Part shown: piece by piece, positions 56,827 through 64,000 of the stretch
How the letters are laid out: each line of letters starts with the position of its first letter
Position numbering within the stretch: position 1 is the stretch's first letter
The notes under the pieces: generated by a model
The model's database searches: none
What the model saw: only the letters and a program-made list of their open reading frames with translations
Told to the model about the DNA's origin: nothing
Made by a program: the position numbers and the translations under genes
Assembly (NCBI GenBank): GCA_030065985.1
Contig: JASJCM010000001.1
Location: 16,058-80,057, forward strand
DNA length: 64,000 nt
DNA from: Woeseiaceae bacterium
GTDB lineage: Bacteria > Pseudomonadota > Gammaproteobacteria > Steroidobacterales > Woeseiaceae
Reading direction: 5' to 3'

Positions 56827-57837
56827 ATGCGCCGCGCTCTGGGTCTGTTCTGTGCACTGATGCTTGCCGCGTGCGGCAGCGACCGCCTGCCGCAGCTGGA
56901 ACTCACGGGCACTGCGCTGGGAACCACGTTCAAGGTTGCGATCGTTGACGCGCCGGAAGGACTCGACACAGACGCGCTCGAGGCCAATGTAGTTGCCACC
57001 CTCGCCACTGTTGACGGTCTTGCGTCTACCTGGCGCGATGATTCCGAGCTCTCGACGCTGAACGCGAATCCGTCCAGCGACTGGATCCTGGTATCCGCGG
57101 AACTTTGCGACATGCTCGACCGCGCCCTGAGCGTCAGCAAAACGACCGGCGGCGCCTTTGACGTGACGGTCGGCCCGCTGGTCAATCTCTGGGGCTTTGG
57201 ACCGGACGGTCCCGTGAACGAGCCGCCTTCTGACGAGTCGATAGCGGCTGCGCTTGTCTCCGTTGGCCACGACAAGATCGAGGCGGACTGCGACGCAAAG
57301 CTCGTGCGCAAGGACGTCCCGGCGCTGTACGTCGACTTGTCCGGTTGGGCGAAAGGTCATGCCGTTGACGAACTTGCAGCGCTGCTTGACCAGACTGGTC
57401 TCGGAAATTACCTCGTCGAGGTAGGCGGGGAGATCCGGGTCAAAGGGCACAACAGCGAAGGCCTCGGCTGGGCGGTCGCTGTCGAAGCACCGACGACATC
57501 CGAACGGTTACCCCAAGCCGTTGTGCGTATCTCGGATACGAGTGTCGCGACCTCGGGCGACTATCGGAACTACTTCGAGTACGATGGCTCGAATTATTCG
57601 CATACGATCGACCCACGTACCGGCCGCCCTGTAGCGCATAACCTGGCTGCGGTAACGGTAATCGACCCGTCGACCGCATACGCCGACGCAATGGCAACAG
57701 CGTTGCTGGTACTGGGGCCCGAGGCCGGCCCGAAGCTGGCCGGGGAGCTCGACCTCGCAGCCTATTTCCTGGTTCGCGAGGCCGGTGCAGTCCGGGAGAC
57801 TACAACGACCGCATTTGACCGGTTGGGAACACAATGA
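56827..57837 (+). CDS. apbE: FAD:protein FMN transferase
   Basis: A 336-aa lipoprotein (signal ending LMLAAC). GTALGTTFKVAIVDAP is the ApbE start, with GGAFDVTVGPLVNLWGFG and the FAD-binding DLSGWAKGHAVDELAALL. It attaches FMN to Thr in the SGAT motifs of NqrB and NqrC in the periplasm. The ATG lies six bases after nqrF; a GTG one codon earlier is less likely. Its stop overlaps nqrM by four bases. Confidence 0.94.
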   Translation: MRRALGLFCALMLAACGSDRLPQLELTGTALGTTFKVAIVDAPEGLDTDALEANVVATLATVDGLASTWRDDSELSTLNANPSSDWILVSAELCDMLDRALSVSKTTGGAFDVTVGPLVNLWGFGPDGPVNEPPSDESIAAALVSVGHDKIEADCDAKLVRKDVPALYVDLSGWAKGHAVDELAALLDQTGLGNYLVEVGGEIRVKGHNSEGLGWAVAVEAPTTSERLPQAVVRISDTSVATSGDYRNYFEYDGSNYSHTIDPRTGRPVAHNLAAVTVIDPSTAYADAMATALLVLGPEAGPKLAGELDLAAYFLVREAGAVRETTTTAFDRLGTQ

Positions 57838-58031
57838 ACACCATCATGACAACGCTGCTATTGAGCTTCATCGTGATCCTGCTGGTCATCGCAGGGATGG
57901 CTGTGGGCGTCATGAACGGACGCCGCGCCATCAGCGGCAGTTGCGGCGGGCTGAACAGCGGTGGCTGCGAGCTCTGCAGCGGCAAAGGTCAGTGCCAGCG
58001 GAAACGCGCGGCCGCTACGACGGAGGAATGA
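57834..58031 (+). CDS. nqrM: NqrM, Na+-NQR maturation factor
   Basis: A 65-aa protein with one N-terminal membrane span (TLLLSFIVILLVIAGMAVGVM) and a Cys-rich tail: SCGGLNSGGCELCSGKGQC holds four cysteines as in NqrM (formerly DUF539). It delivers iron to the NqrD/NqrE cluster. The ATG overlaps apbE (ATGA) and it ends one base before the CBS gene. Confidence 0.93.
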   Translation: MNTIMTTLLLSFIVILLVIAGMAVGVMNGRRAISGSCGGLNSGGCELCSGKGQCQRKRAAATTEE

Positions 58032-58032
58032 G

Positions 58033-58437
58033 ATGCCTTTGAGATCCTGTCTCGTCAAAGACTATATGGCCAAGACGCTGGTGACGTTCAAACCGGACAC
58101 CAACGTCCTGGATGCTGTCCATACGCTTGTCGAACATCGCATTGCCGGTGCGCCCGTCGTAGACGACCAGGGCAACATCATCGGCATGTTGTCCGAATTC
58201 GATTGCATCAAGGTAGCGCTCCAGGCTGGGTATCACGGCGACTATGGCGGCCCGGTTTCCGATTTCATGAGCCGCGGCGTCACGACGGTCAATGCCGAGA
58301 TGAGCATCGTCGATCTCGCGCAGAAATTCGCGGAAGAAGGCTATCGGCGTTTCCCGGTTACCGACAATAACCGCCTGGTCGGCCAGATCAGCCGACGCGA
58401 CGTGCTGCGCGCACTCGAAGTCCTTTCCCACGGCTGA
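58033..58437 (+). CDS. Tandem CBS-domain protein
   Basis: A 134-aa protein with two CBS motifs: VKDYMAKTLVTFKPDTNVLDAV with GAPVVDDQGNIIGMLSEFD, then VSDFMSRGVTTVNAEMSIVDLA with RRFPVTDNNRLVGQISRRD. Paired CBS domains bind adenine nucleotides. No catalytic domain is attached, so it is a regulator or an energy-state sensor. It follows nqrM by one base in the nqr operon. The ATG is preceded by GGAGGAATG. Confidence 0.9.
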   Translation: MPLRSCLVKDYMAKTLVTFKPDTNVLDAVHTLVEHRIAGAPVVDDQGNIIGMLSEFDCIKVALQAGYHGDYGGPVSDFMSRGVTTVNAEMSIVDLAQKFAEEGYRRFPVTDNNRLVGQISRRDVLRALEVLSHG

Positions 58438-58516
58438 CAGTACCGAGGAGCAGTTCCTTGCGTCGCGGCTTGCGATGCGGCAGCCTGTTGTAACGTCGAC
58501 TGGGTGAGAACCCCCA

Positions 58517-58903
58517 ATGCGAAACAAAAGTCTCACTGTGATACTCGCCGCCTGCCTTCTGGCCGGGTGCTCGACATACGACGCGGTCGGAATTCCTCTG
58601 GACCTGGCATTGAATCTTTTCACCGACGTGAATGACGACAGGGGTCCAAGGAGCAAGAACCCGCATAGGGATAAGGTGCAGCTCTGGAAACCGGAAACCA
58701 GCTACTGCATTTATGTCGAGAAGAATGAACGCAGCCTCCAGGGCAGCCTCGATAACCTGTTCGACGATGTAGAAGCCGGCGAAGAGTATGTCGAGTTGCC
58801 TACGGGCGAAAAGTACCCGGTCGGCTCCACGGGACCCCGCAAAGCCTACGACGCAAGTTCCACCGCAACGTGCATTGCGAAGGAAAGGGAATCAAGCGAC
58901 TAG
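58517..58903 (+). CDS. Small lipoprotein of unknown function (128 aa)
   Basis: A signal peptide with the lipobox LLAGC (Cys at about residue 18) leads into STYDAVGIPLDLALNLFTDV, a pattern common in small outer-membrane lipoproteins. The rest is acidic and ends in Cys-containing ATCIAKERESSD. The role is unknown. Its end overlaps the start of the next gene by up to 34 bases. No good ribosome-binding site is seen before the ATG. Confidence 0.65.
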   Translation: MRNKSLTVILAACLLAGCSTYDAVGIPLDLALNLFTDVNDDRGPRSKNPHRDKVQLWKPETSYCIYVEKNERSLQGSLDNLFDDVEAGEEYVELPTGEKYPVGSTGPRKAYDASSTATCIAKERESSD

Positions 58904-59397
58904 ATTACGCAGCTTACGGATCGAACCTGCATCCGCAGAAGCTCCAACAACGAACACCGTCTGCGCGCCTTCTCGGCACGGCCCACTTGCCTGAGTGGTC
59001 GCTGAACTTCTATAAACGCAGCAAGGATGCGTCGGGCAAGTGCACGATTCACCGCAGCATTGAAGGCGTGCACTTCGCCATTTACGCGATGGATACTGAA
59101 GACAGAGCTGTGCTCGACGAGATCGAGGGTCTCGGCAGCGGCTACGACGAAATCACGTTGCACATTCCGGATTTCGGCACATGCTTTTCCTACATCGCCC
59201 AGGACGCATTCGTGGACAGATCACTGGTCCCTTACGACTGGTACAAGGCGCTGGTCCTTGCCGGCGTGGAGCTCCACGGCTTTCCAGGCAGCTACGTAAG
59301 GCGAATCGAAGCTACACCAGCAATACGCGATCCAGACCCGAAGCGAGCTGCCAAGCACTGGGGCATTGTCAACAAACTGATAACCACGCACTGTTGA
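58870..59397 (+). CDS. Gamma-glutamylcyclotransferase-like protein
   Basis: A 175-aa protein with YAAYGSNLHPQKL, the substrate-binding YGSNL of the AIG2/GGCT family, followed by VHFAIYAMDTEDRAVLDEIEG with the catalytic Glu region. These enzymes cyclise gamma-glutamyl dipeptides to 5-oxoproline, though many members have other substrates. The GTG start overlaps the lipoprotein gene by 34 bases; a later in-frame start is possible but no ATG precedes YGSNL. Confidence 0.75.
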   Translation: MHCEGKGIKRLDYAAYGSNLHPQKLQQRTPSARLLGTAHLPEWSLNFYKRSKDASGKCTIHRSIEGVHFAIYAMDTEDRAVLDEIEGLGSGYDEITLHIPDFGTCFSYIAQDAFVDRSLVPYDWYKALVLAGVELHGFPGSYVRRIEATPAIRDPDPKRAAKHWGIVNKLITTHC

Positions 59398-59454
59398 GGC
59401 TGTCTTTCGGCAGTCATGATGGGGCAGGTATTTGTAACCGACCGGGTAACCGCA

Positions 59455-59904
59455 ATGCGACTGCTCCTGATAGCAAGCTTCCTGCTCCTGGCCGGCCAGG
59501 CCGTTGCGCAGCCTGTGCTGGATGAAAGCGATCCGTTGATCGCGTCCGTCATCGTTTATTCAGCGTCCTACTCTATCGAGCGCTGGGAGGGGTACTGCGC
59601 GTCCGAGTTTCCGTCGACAGCCGGCGCTGTGAAGGCGGCTCGTGAAACCTGGATGGACAGGCATCTCGATCTCCTGACCAAGGCAGGAAACATACTGAAG
59701 TCGCAACTCTCGCACGACGAGCGTGTGCAGATTGGCGTGCAGGCGCGGCTGACCAACGACGAACTCGAGAAAAAGTTGAATGCTGCACCAATGGGTTCGC
59801 GGAAGGACTGGTGCGACCAGTCACCGCAACGTATCAATGCACCCGAGATGAACCTGCTCCGTCGCGCCGTCCTTGTCAACGCAATCGAAAGCCTCGCGCC
59901 CTAG
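59455..59904 (+). CDS. Secreted protein of unknown function (149 aa)
   Basis: A signal peptide (LLLIASFLLLAGQAVA, cleavage before QPV) and a mostly helical mature part with two cysteines (EGYCASEF, KDWCDQS). No family is recognised. I chose the ATG directly before the signal; an upstream start would add 13 unlikely residues. Its stop overlaps the frdB stop as CTAG. Confidence 0.6.
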   Translation: MRLLLIASFLLLAGQAVAQPVLDESDPLIASVIVYSASYSIERWEGYCASEFPSTAGAVKAARETWMDRHLDLLTKAGNILKSQLSHDERVQIGVQARLTNDELEKKLNAAPMGSRKDWCDQSPQRINAPEMNLLRRAVLVNAIESLAP

Positions 59905-60653
59905 GTTTTCTTGTCGTCCTCGCTGACGAAGCGGGCACCGAGCGTCTTGCGACGCAGATAGGCGTAGACGTCGAGCAACGGCAACTCCTTCGGACATACA
60001 TCGGCGCACGCCATCATGCCGAGACAGCCGAACACGCCCTGCTCGCCTGCCACGATGTCGAACCAGTCGGCATCGGAGCGCGTATCACGCGGGTCGAGCA
60101 TGAATCGCGCCACGCGATTCAGACCGGCACCCGCCAGGAACGCGTCGTCGAGATTCGCGACCCCGCATGACGCGACACAGCAACCGCACTCGATGCAACG
60201 ATCGTTCTCGTAGATAGCGTCCGCGAGTTCATCGCTCATGCGTTCTTCGGTGGCACCCTCATCGAACGGCTGGCGTTCGTGAATCCAGGCTTCGGTCCGC
60301 TCTGACATTTCCCGGAACCACGTCCCGGTATCCACGGACAGATCGCCAACGAGCTTGAAGGCTGGCAGCGGATAGAGCTGGATGTTTTCGGGCAGGTCAC
60401 CCGTCAACGTCCGGCAGGCGAGTGCCGGGCGTCCGTTAACCATCATTCCGCAGGAACCGCAGATGGCGGACCGGCACGCAAAGTCGAACTGCAGACCCGG
60501 ATCAAACGTCTCGCGAATCTGGTTGAGCGCGATGTAGAGCGTCATGAACGGGGTCTCATCGAGTTCGAACGTGTCCGTGTGCGGCGCGGATTGCGGGTCT
60601 TCCGGGTTGTAGCGGAAGATCTCAAAAGTCAGTTTGCGAGGCTCGGTGCTCAA
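59901..60653 (-). CDS. frdB: Fumarate reductase/succinate dehydrogenase iron-sulfur subunit
   Basis: A 250-aa subunit with three cluster motifs: CRSAICGSCGMMVNGRPALAC for [2Fe-2S], CIECGCCVASCG for [4Fe-4S] and CLGMMACADVCP for [3Fe-4S]. The order and spacing, including PLPAFKLVGDLSVDTGTWF and AGLNRVARFMLDP, closely match Wolinella-type FrdB. It transfers electrons between flavin and heme. A TTG with a GGGG upstream was preferred; a GTG nine codons earlier overlaps frdA. Confidence 0.93.
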   Translation of the reverse strand: MSTEPRKLTFEIFRYNPEDPQSAPHTDTFELDETPFMTLYIALNQIRETFDPGLQFDFACRSAICGSCGMMVNGRPALACRTLTGDLPENIQLYPLPAFKLVGDLSVDTGTWFREMSERTEAWIHERQPFDEGATEERMSDELADAIYENDRCIECGCCVASCGVANLDDAFLAGAGLNRVARFMLDPRDTRSDADWFDIVAGEQGVFGCLGMMACADVCPKELPLLDVYAYLRRKTLGARFVSEDDKKT

Positions 60654-60658
60654 TGTAA

Positions 60659-62605
60659 TTACCCCGTCACGGCGCGCCACGCGTCGCGGTCGAGCCGGCT
60701 CCCCATGTCTTCGGTTGTTTCCAGTCTGCCGTGGCGACGTTGTTCGTCGACGACACGAGCATTGTGATCATCGAGGGATTCCGTCATCTCGATGCGCTCG
60801 TCGGCGCCATAGCCGCGATAACCGGGTGGCAGGTCGATGAGGCCCGTCGGCTCGTAAGTGAATTCTGGCTCTCCGTCATCCAGCCCCCAACGGACCAGCG
60901 TTCGATTCAGCCAGTCACGATCATTGCGCAGCGGATAGTCACTGCGGAAATGCGCGCCACGACTCTCGGTGCGCGCCAGCGCACCTTTTGCCACGGTCAT
61001 CGCCAGCCGCAGCATGCCTTTGAGTCTCAGCGCAAACGCGAGCTCGGGATTCACACCGGGATCCTTGCATCGCAGCACCGCGCTGTCGGATTCGTCGAGC
61101 AATTGCCCAAGTTCCTCGACCGCCTCGGCAAGCTCCTCGCCGTTACGGAAGATGCCAACCTTGTGCATCATGATGTCGCCCATCGCATCGCGGAGGTCGT
61201 AGATACTGCGGCTGTTCCCCGTGCGGGTGAGCCAGTCCTCCGCGCGCCGTTCCGCAGCGGCCAGCGCATCAAAGCCGATACTGGTATCGGCACTTAGCGT
61301 GATTCCGTCAGCAAATTCTGCAACGCGGCGTCCAACGAGACGTCCAGTCACAATCGTTTCCGACAAACTGTTGCCACCCAGCCGGTTGAAGCCGTGCATA
61401 TCCCAGCACGCGGCTTCGCCCACCGCGAAGAGCCCGGCAAGACCGTAAGCCTGGCCATCCTTGTTCACGCGTACGCCACCCATCGAATAGTGCTGGGTAG
61501 GACGCACCGGGATCAGTTCTTCGGCAGGGTTGCGGCCAACGAAGTCGCGGCAAATATCCCAGACTTCGAGCAGTTTCGTTCTGAGGTGTTCCTCACCCAG
61601 GTGGCGAATGTCGAGCCAGAGATGCGGACCGTAGGGCGAATCGACGCCAGTGCCGTCGCGAATGGCCTGCACCATGTGCCTGGACACAACATCGCGGCTC
61701 GCGAGTTCCTGCTTCTCCGGCTCGGCCTTGACCATGAAGCGTTCGAGGTTGTTGTCGAGCAAGTACCCACCGTCGCCTCGGCACCCTTCGGTAACCAGAA
61801 TGCCGCTCGGCACGAGCGTTGTCGGGTGGAATTGCACGGCCTCCATGTTGCCGAGCGGCACGACTCCCGTATCCAGCGCGATTGACGCGCCCATGCCCTC
61901 GTTGATCGTCGCGTTGCTCGTGTACTGGCCGTAGATGCGTCCGTACCCGCCCGTCGCAATGACCGTGGCCTTGGCGAGAACCACGAAATGCGAGCCCGTG
62001 CGCAGGCAGCGCACCACCGCGCCGAGGCACCGACTGCCGTCGTGAACGAGCGCGACGGCCTCTGTGCGATCGCGCACGGTAATGCCCAGTCTGACAACTT
62101 CGCTGTCAACCGCGTAAAGCGCCGCATGGCCGGTGCCGGCTGCGGCGTAGCAGGCACGCCATTTCGCCGTGCCGCCGAAGTCGCGGTGTGTGATTAACCC
62201 GTCGTTCTCCAGGGCTTCGTCGATCTCGACTTCGTCGCCTTTGATGAAGTAGTGATTCTTGCCGCCCTTGACACGCGTCCACGGCACGCCGTAGTGCGCG
62301 AGTTCGCGGACCGCGACAATCGCCTCCTTCGCAAAGATATTGGCGACCTCCTGGTCGGCGCCCCAGTCGCTGCCACGCACCGTGTCGAGAAAGTGAACGA
62401 GCGGACTGTCGCCTTCAGCCTTCGCACAGCTGGCGAGCGCCGCCTGCATACCGCCCTGCGCCGCGCAGCTGTGGCTGCGCCGCGGCGGGACCAGCGACAA
62501 TATCAACGTGTCGTGCCCTGCCGCTGCGGCCTCGATGGCGCAGCGTTCGCCCGCGAGTCCGCCGCCGATGACGAGGACATCCGTTGTTACGAGGCGACCG
62601 CTCAT
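60659..62605 (-). CDS. frdA: Fumarate reductase/succinate dehydrogenase flavoprotein subunit
   Basis: A 648-aa flavoprotein. VLVIGGGLAGERCAIEAAAAG binds FAD, RRSHSCAAQGGMQAALAS holds the His for covalent FAD, and HPTTLVPSGILVTEGCRGDGG carries the catalytic Arg. It interconverts fumarate and succinate at the cytoplasmic face. The ATG overlaps the cytochrome b stop as ATGA. The similarity is to the Wolinella and epsilon-proteobacterial branch rather than to E. coli SdhA. Confidence 0.93.
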   Translation of the reverse strand: MSGRLVTTDVLVIGGGLAGERCAIEAAAAGHDTLILSLVPPRRSHSCAAQGGMQAALASCAKAEGDSPLVHFLDTVRGSDWGADQEVANIFAKEAIVAVRELAHYGVPWTRVKGGKNHYFIKGDEVEIDEALENDGLITHRDFGGTAKWRACYAAAGTGHAALYAVDSEVVRLGITVRDRTEAVALVHDGSRCLGAVVRCLRTGSHFVVLAKATVIATGGYGRIYGQYTSNATINEGMGASIALDTGVVPLGNMEAVQFHPTTLVPSGILVTEGCRGDGGYLLDNNLERFMVKAEPEKQELASRDVVSRHMVQAIRDGTGVDSPYGPHLWLDIRHLGEEHLRTKLLEVWDICRDFVGRNPAEELIPVRPTQHYSMGGVRVNKDGQAYGLAGLFAVGEAACWDMHGFNRLGGNSLSETIVTGRLVGRRVAEFADGITLSADTSIGFDALAAAERRAEDWLTRTGNSRSIYDLRDAMGDIMMHKVGIFRNGEELAEAVEELGQLLDESDSAVLRCKDPGVNPELAFALRLKGMLRLAMTVAKGALARTESRGAHFRSDYPLRNDRDWLNRTLVRWGLDDGEPEFTYEPTGLIDLPPGYRGYGADERIEMTESLDDHNARVVDEQRRHGRLETTEDMGSRLDRDAWRAVTG

Positions 62606-63354
62606 GCGCCACCTCCATCCAGCAGGAATGCCAGCGGCGGATCGACCCAGCCTGCCAGCACGACCAGCGTCAACGCGCCGACGGCGAGCACGACCCAGAA
62701 GATAACCTGCTCGATGCGGTGCATAGCCGCTCGTGACAACCACAGATCCGCGCCCCACTTGATAGCAAGGCGATACAGGCCGACGCTGGCATGAAACTCG
62801 ACGCACAGCAGGAGCACGGCATACGGGATCCAGAGCCCTGCGGCGACGCGTGCCGTCGATGAGATGGATTCAAGTCCGGTGATGTCTCCATACAGCGGCG
62901 TAAAGATATCGATCCCAATGAGTACAAGATGAAAACTGCCAAGCACGAGGATGATGAAGCCCGTGCGCACCTGCCAAATCCACAACATCGATTCCAGATG
63001 CGGGCGAAACGGGGAATGCTTGGTGCGCGTTGGCACGTGTTCACGGCCCGAATTGCGCAGACCCTTGGCCAGTGACTGCAAGCGTCGCCGCTCCTCAAGC
63101 TGCGCCGGGACCTTACGTGCCGCGTATACGGCATGGATCACGAACAGCGCGAAGATCGCGAGAATCGCCGGTTGCGCAATGTAGTAGTCCTCGAGCATCG
63201 TCGCTACCCAGTCGAAACCGCGTTCCCCCGTCAGGATCGAGCCGACCAGGATCACATGCCCCCACATGAACAAGGCAAGCAGCAGGCCGCTGCCGCCGCT
63301 TATGATCTCGTGAGTGAGTTGGCGTTTTGCGGAACTGACGGCAGGCTGGGTCAT
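62602..63354 (-). CDS. frdC: Fumarate reductase cytochrome b subunit (diheme)
   Basis: A 250-aa membrane subunit with five segments. Histidines in FMWGHVILVGSIL, FVIHAVYAARK, GSFHLVLIGID and VEFHASVGLYRLAIKWG occupy the positions of the four heme ligands of the diheme Wolinella FrdC, so two b hemes are expected and electrons can cross the membrane to or from a quinone. The ATG overlaps the upstream cytochrome c stop by four bases (ATGA), and its stop overlaps frdA the same way. Confidence 0.92.
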   Translation of the reverse strand: MTQPAVSSAKRQLTHEIISGGSGLLLALFMWGHVILVGSILTGERGFDWVATMLEDYYIAQPAILAIFALFVIHAVYAARKVPAQLEERRRLQSLAKGLRNSGREHVPTRTKHSPFRPHLESMLWIWQVRTGFIILVLGSFHLVLIGIDIFTPLYGDITGLESISSTARVAAGLWIPYAVLLLCVEFHASVGLYRLAIKWGADLWLSRAAMHRIEQVIFWVVLAVGALTLVVLAGWVDPPLAFLLDGGGA

Positions 63355-64000
63355 TCAGCGTTCAGAACGGACAGGATGTCCGGGTTCTCCTCCTCTTCGG
63401 CCAGCACAACGTGGCAGGTCTCACAGTCGTTCGACACTTGTTTGCGGTCCGCCGTCCGCATGCTGCGTCTGTGGCAGCGCAAGCAGCCATCCGACTGTTC
63501 ATGGCCAATGTGATCCGGGTAAACGTCCCACCAGACCTCCATGCCGGGGAAGACGTTGACGGAGTAAATGTCGCCAAGCGTAGCAGCTGCCGAATCGACA
63601 AGTTCGGCCTGGCCCTCGGCAACCTCGGGGTAGTTATCCGCGTAGAAAGACTGCAGCTCAGTGGCTATCCCTGCGCGCGCCGTTTCATGCGAGTCGTATT
63701 GTGCCTGGACGATTCGCATCGCCTCGCGTTTGACGAACGGCAGCGAGCGATCGATACGCCCGTCTGCGATGGCATCGTCTATAGCCGGACCCGGCGATTC
63801 ATAGATGTGCGACGGGCGGTTGTGACAATCGACGCAGTCCATCTCGCGCCAAACGCCCTCGTCTTCTGGCGCTTTGCGATCTTTGTAAATTACGGCCTCG
63901 TCGTCACCATGCGCGAACTCGATTTCGTAGATATCCTCGCGCGTCTCGTCGGAGCGATAGCGAATCTTGACATCCGGGTCGACGTGCCAGTGAATACCAT
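63351..64000 (-). CDS. NapC/NirT-like multiheme cytochrome c, N-terminus outside the window
   Basis: About 216 residues are visible from beyond the right edge. Three CxxCH heme sites (CVDCH, CLRCH, CETCH) can be seen, along with HWHVDPDVKIRYRS and YEIEFAHGDDEA, a pattern shared by NapC/NirT-type and related tetraheme cytochromes. The protein should face the periplasm, tethered by a start that is not visible. Its stop overlaps the frdC ATG, so it is translated together with the fumarate reductase and is a probable electron partner of the quinone pool. Confidence 0.82.
   Translation of the reverse strand, partial: GIHWHVDPDVKIRYRSDETREDIYEIEFAHGDDEAVIYKDRKAPEDEGVWREMDCVDCHNRPSHIYESPGPAIDDAIADGRIDRSLPFVKREAMRIVQAQYDSHETARAGIATELQSFYADNYPEVAEGQAELVDSAAATLGDIYSVNVFPGMEVWWDVYPDHIGHEQSDGCLRCHRRSMRTADRKQVSNDCETCHVVLAEEEENPDILSVLNAE

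Noticed and set aside
1..64000. tRNA, rRNA or IS elements
   Set aside because: No tRNA-like cloverleaf, transposase reading frame or terminal inverted repeats were recognised in the gaps, though this was by eye only.

Overview
The window is about 64 kb of roughly 60% GC, densely coding bacterial chromosome. It looks like a marine gammaproteobacterium: there is a complete Na+-NQR operon with apbE and nqrM, a Na+-translocating oxaloacetate decarboxylase (oadGAB), a CtaA heme A synthase, a methylmalonate-semialdehyde dehydrogenase/omega-transaminase pair and many secreted or lipoprotein peptidases. A Woeseiaceae-like lineage would fit, but that is only an impression. I saw no rRNA, tRNA, CRISPR array, insertion sequence or prophage block.

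Layout. 1-4955 (minus): a Hanks-kinase signalling island made of a kinase cut by the window edge, a 413-aa lipoprotein, a glycine-rich lipoprotein built on a 15-bp tandem repeat, a PP2C phosphatase and a second kinase with four zinc ribbons. 4958-8899 (minus): glpK, a hot-dog thioesterase and acetoacetyl-CoA synthetase. 8965-16648: a mixed housekeeping stretch (peroxiredoxin-like protein, TIGR02453 protein, small conserved protein, TauE permease, cold-shock protein, FMN-dependent hydroxyacid dehydrogenase, ctaA-hemN, ilvE). 16771-22664: a PuuR-like regulator divergent from omega-aminotransferase and mmsA, then a periplasmic metallo-beta-lactamase-fold protein and an M20 dipeptidase; together they suggest use of beta-alanine, omega-amino acids or small peptides.

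22719-34830 is a surface-polysaccharide locus: a flippase, a CmcI-like protein, a set of tightly overlapping genes for a CDP-6-deoxysugar (rfbF, rfbG, 3,5-epimerase, C-methyltransferase, epimerase/reductase), wecB, and four glycosyltransferases. Part of it lies on one uninterrupted run of minus-strand genes with oadGAB (35692-38841). 38876-49808 carries an S9 peptidase, a histidine-rich Ni/Co permease-like protein, a lipase-like lipoprotein, an SH3b protein with a C-terminal S74-type self-cleaving chaperone, an LTA4H-like M1 peptidase, a quinone oxidoreductase, a HupE/UreJ protein and an M3 oligopeptidase.

50026-58437 (plus) is a MenA/UbiA-type prenyltransferase followed by nqrABCDEF, apbE, nqrM and a CBS-domain protein. 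After three small genes, 59901-64000 (minus) holds a Wolinella-type fumarate reductase/succinate dehydrogenase (diheme cytochrome b, flavoprotein, iron-sulfur subunit) translationally coupled to a NapC/NirT-like multiheme cytochrome c that runs off the window. The NQR, OAD and quinone-linked modules point to a sodium-based energy economy. I found no clearly undescribed system; the best candidates for follow-up are the zinc-ribbon kinase island, the cytochrome c-FrdCAB unit, the C-methylated CDP-sugar set and the S74/SH3b protein.
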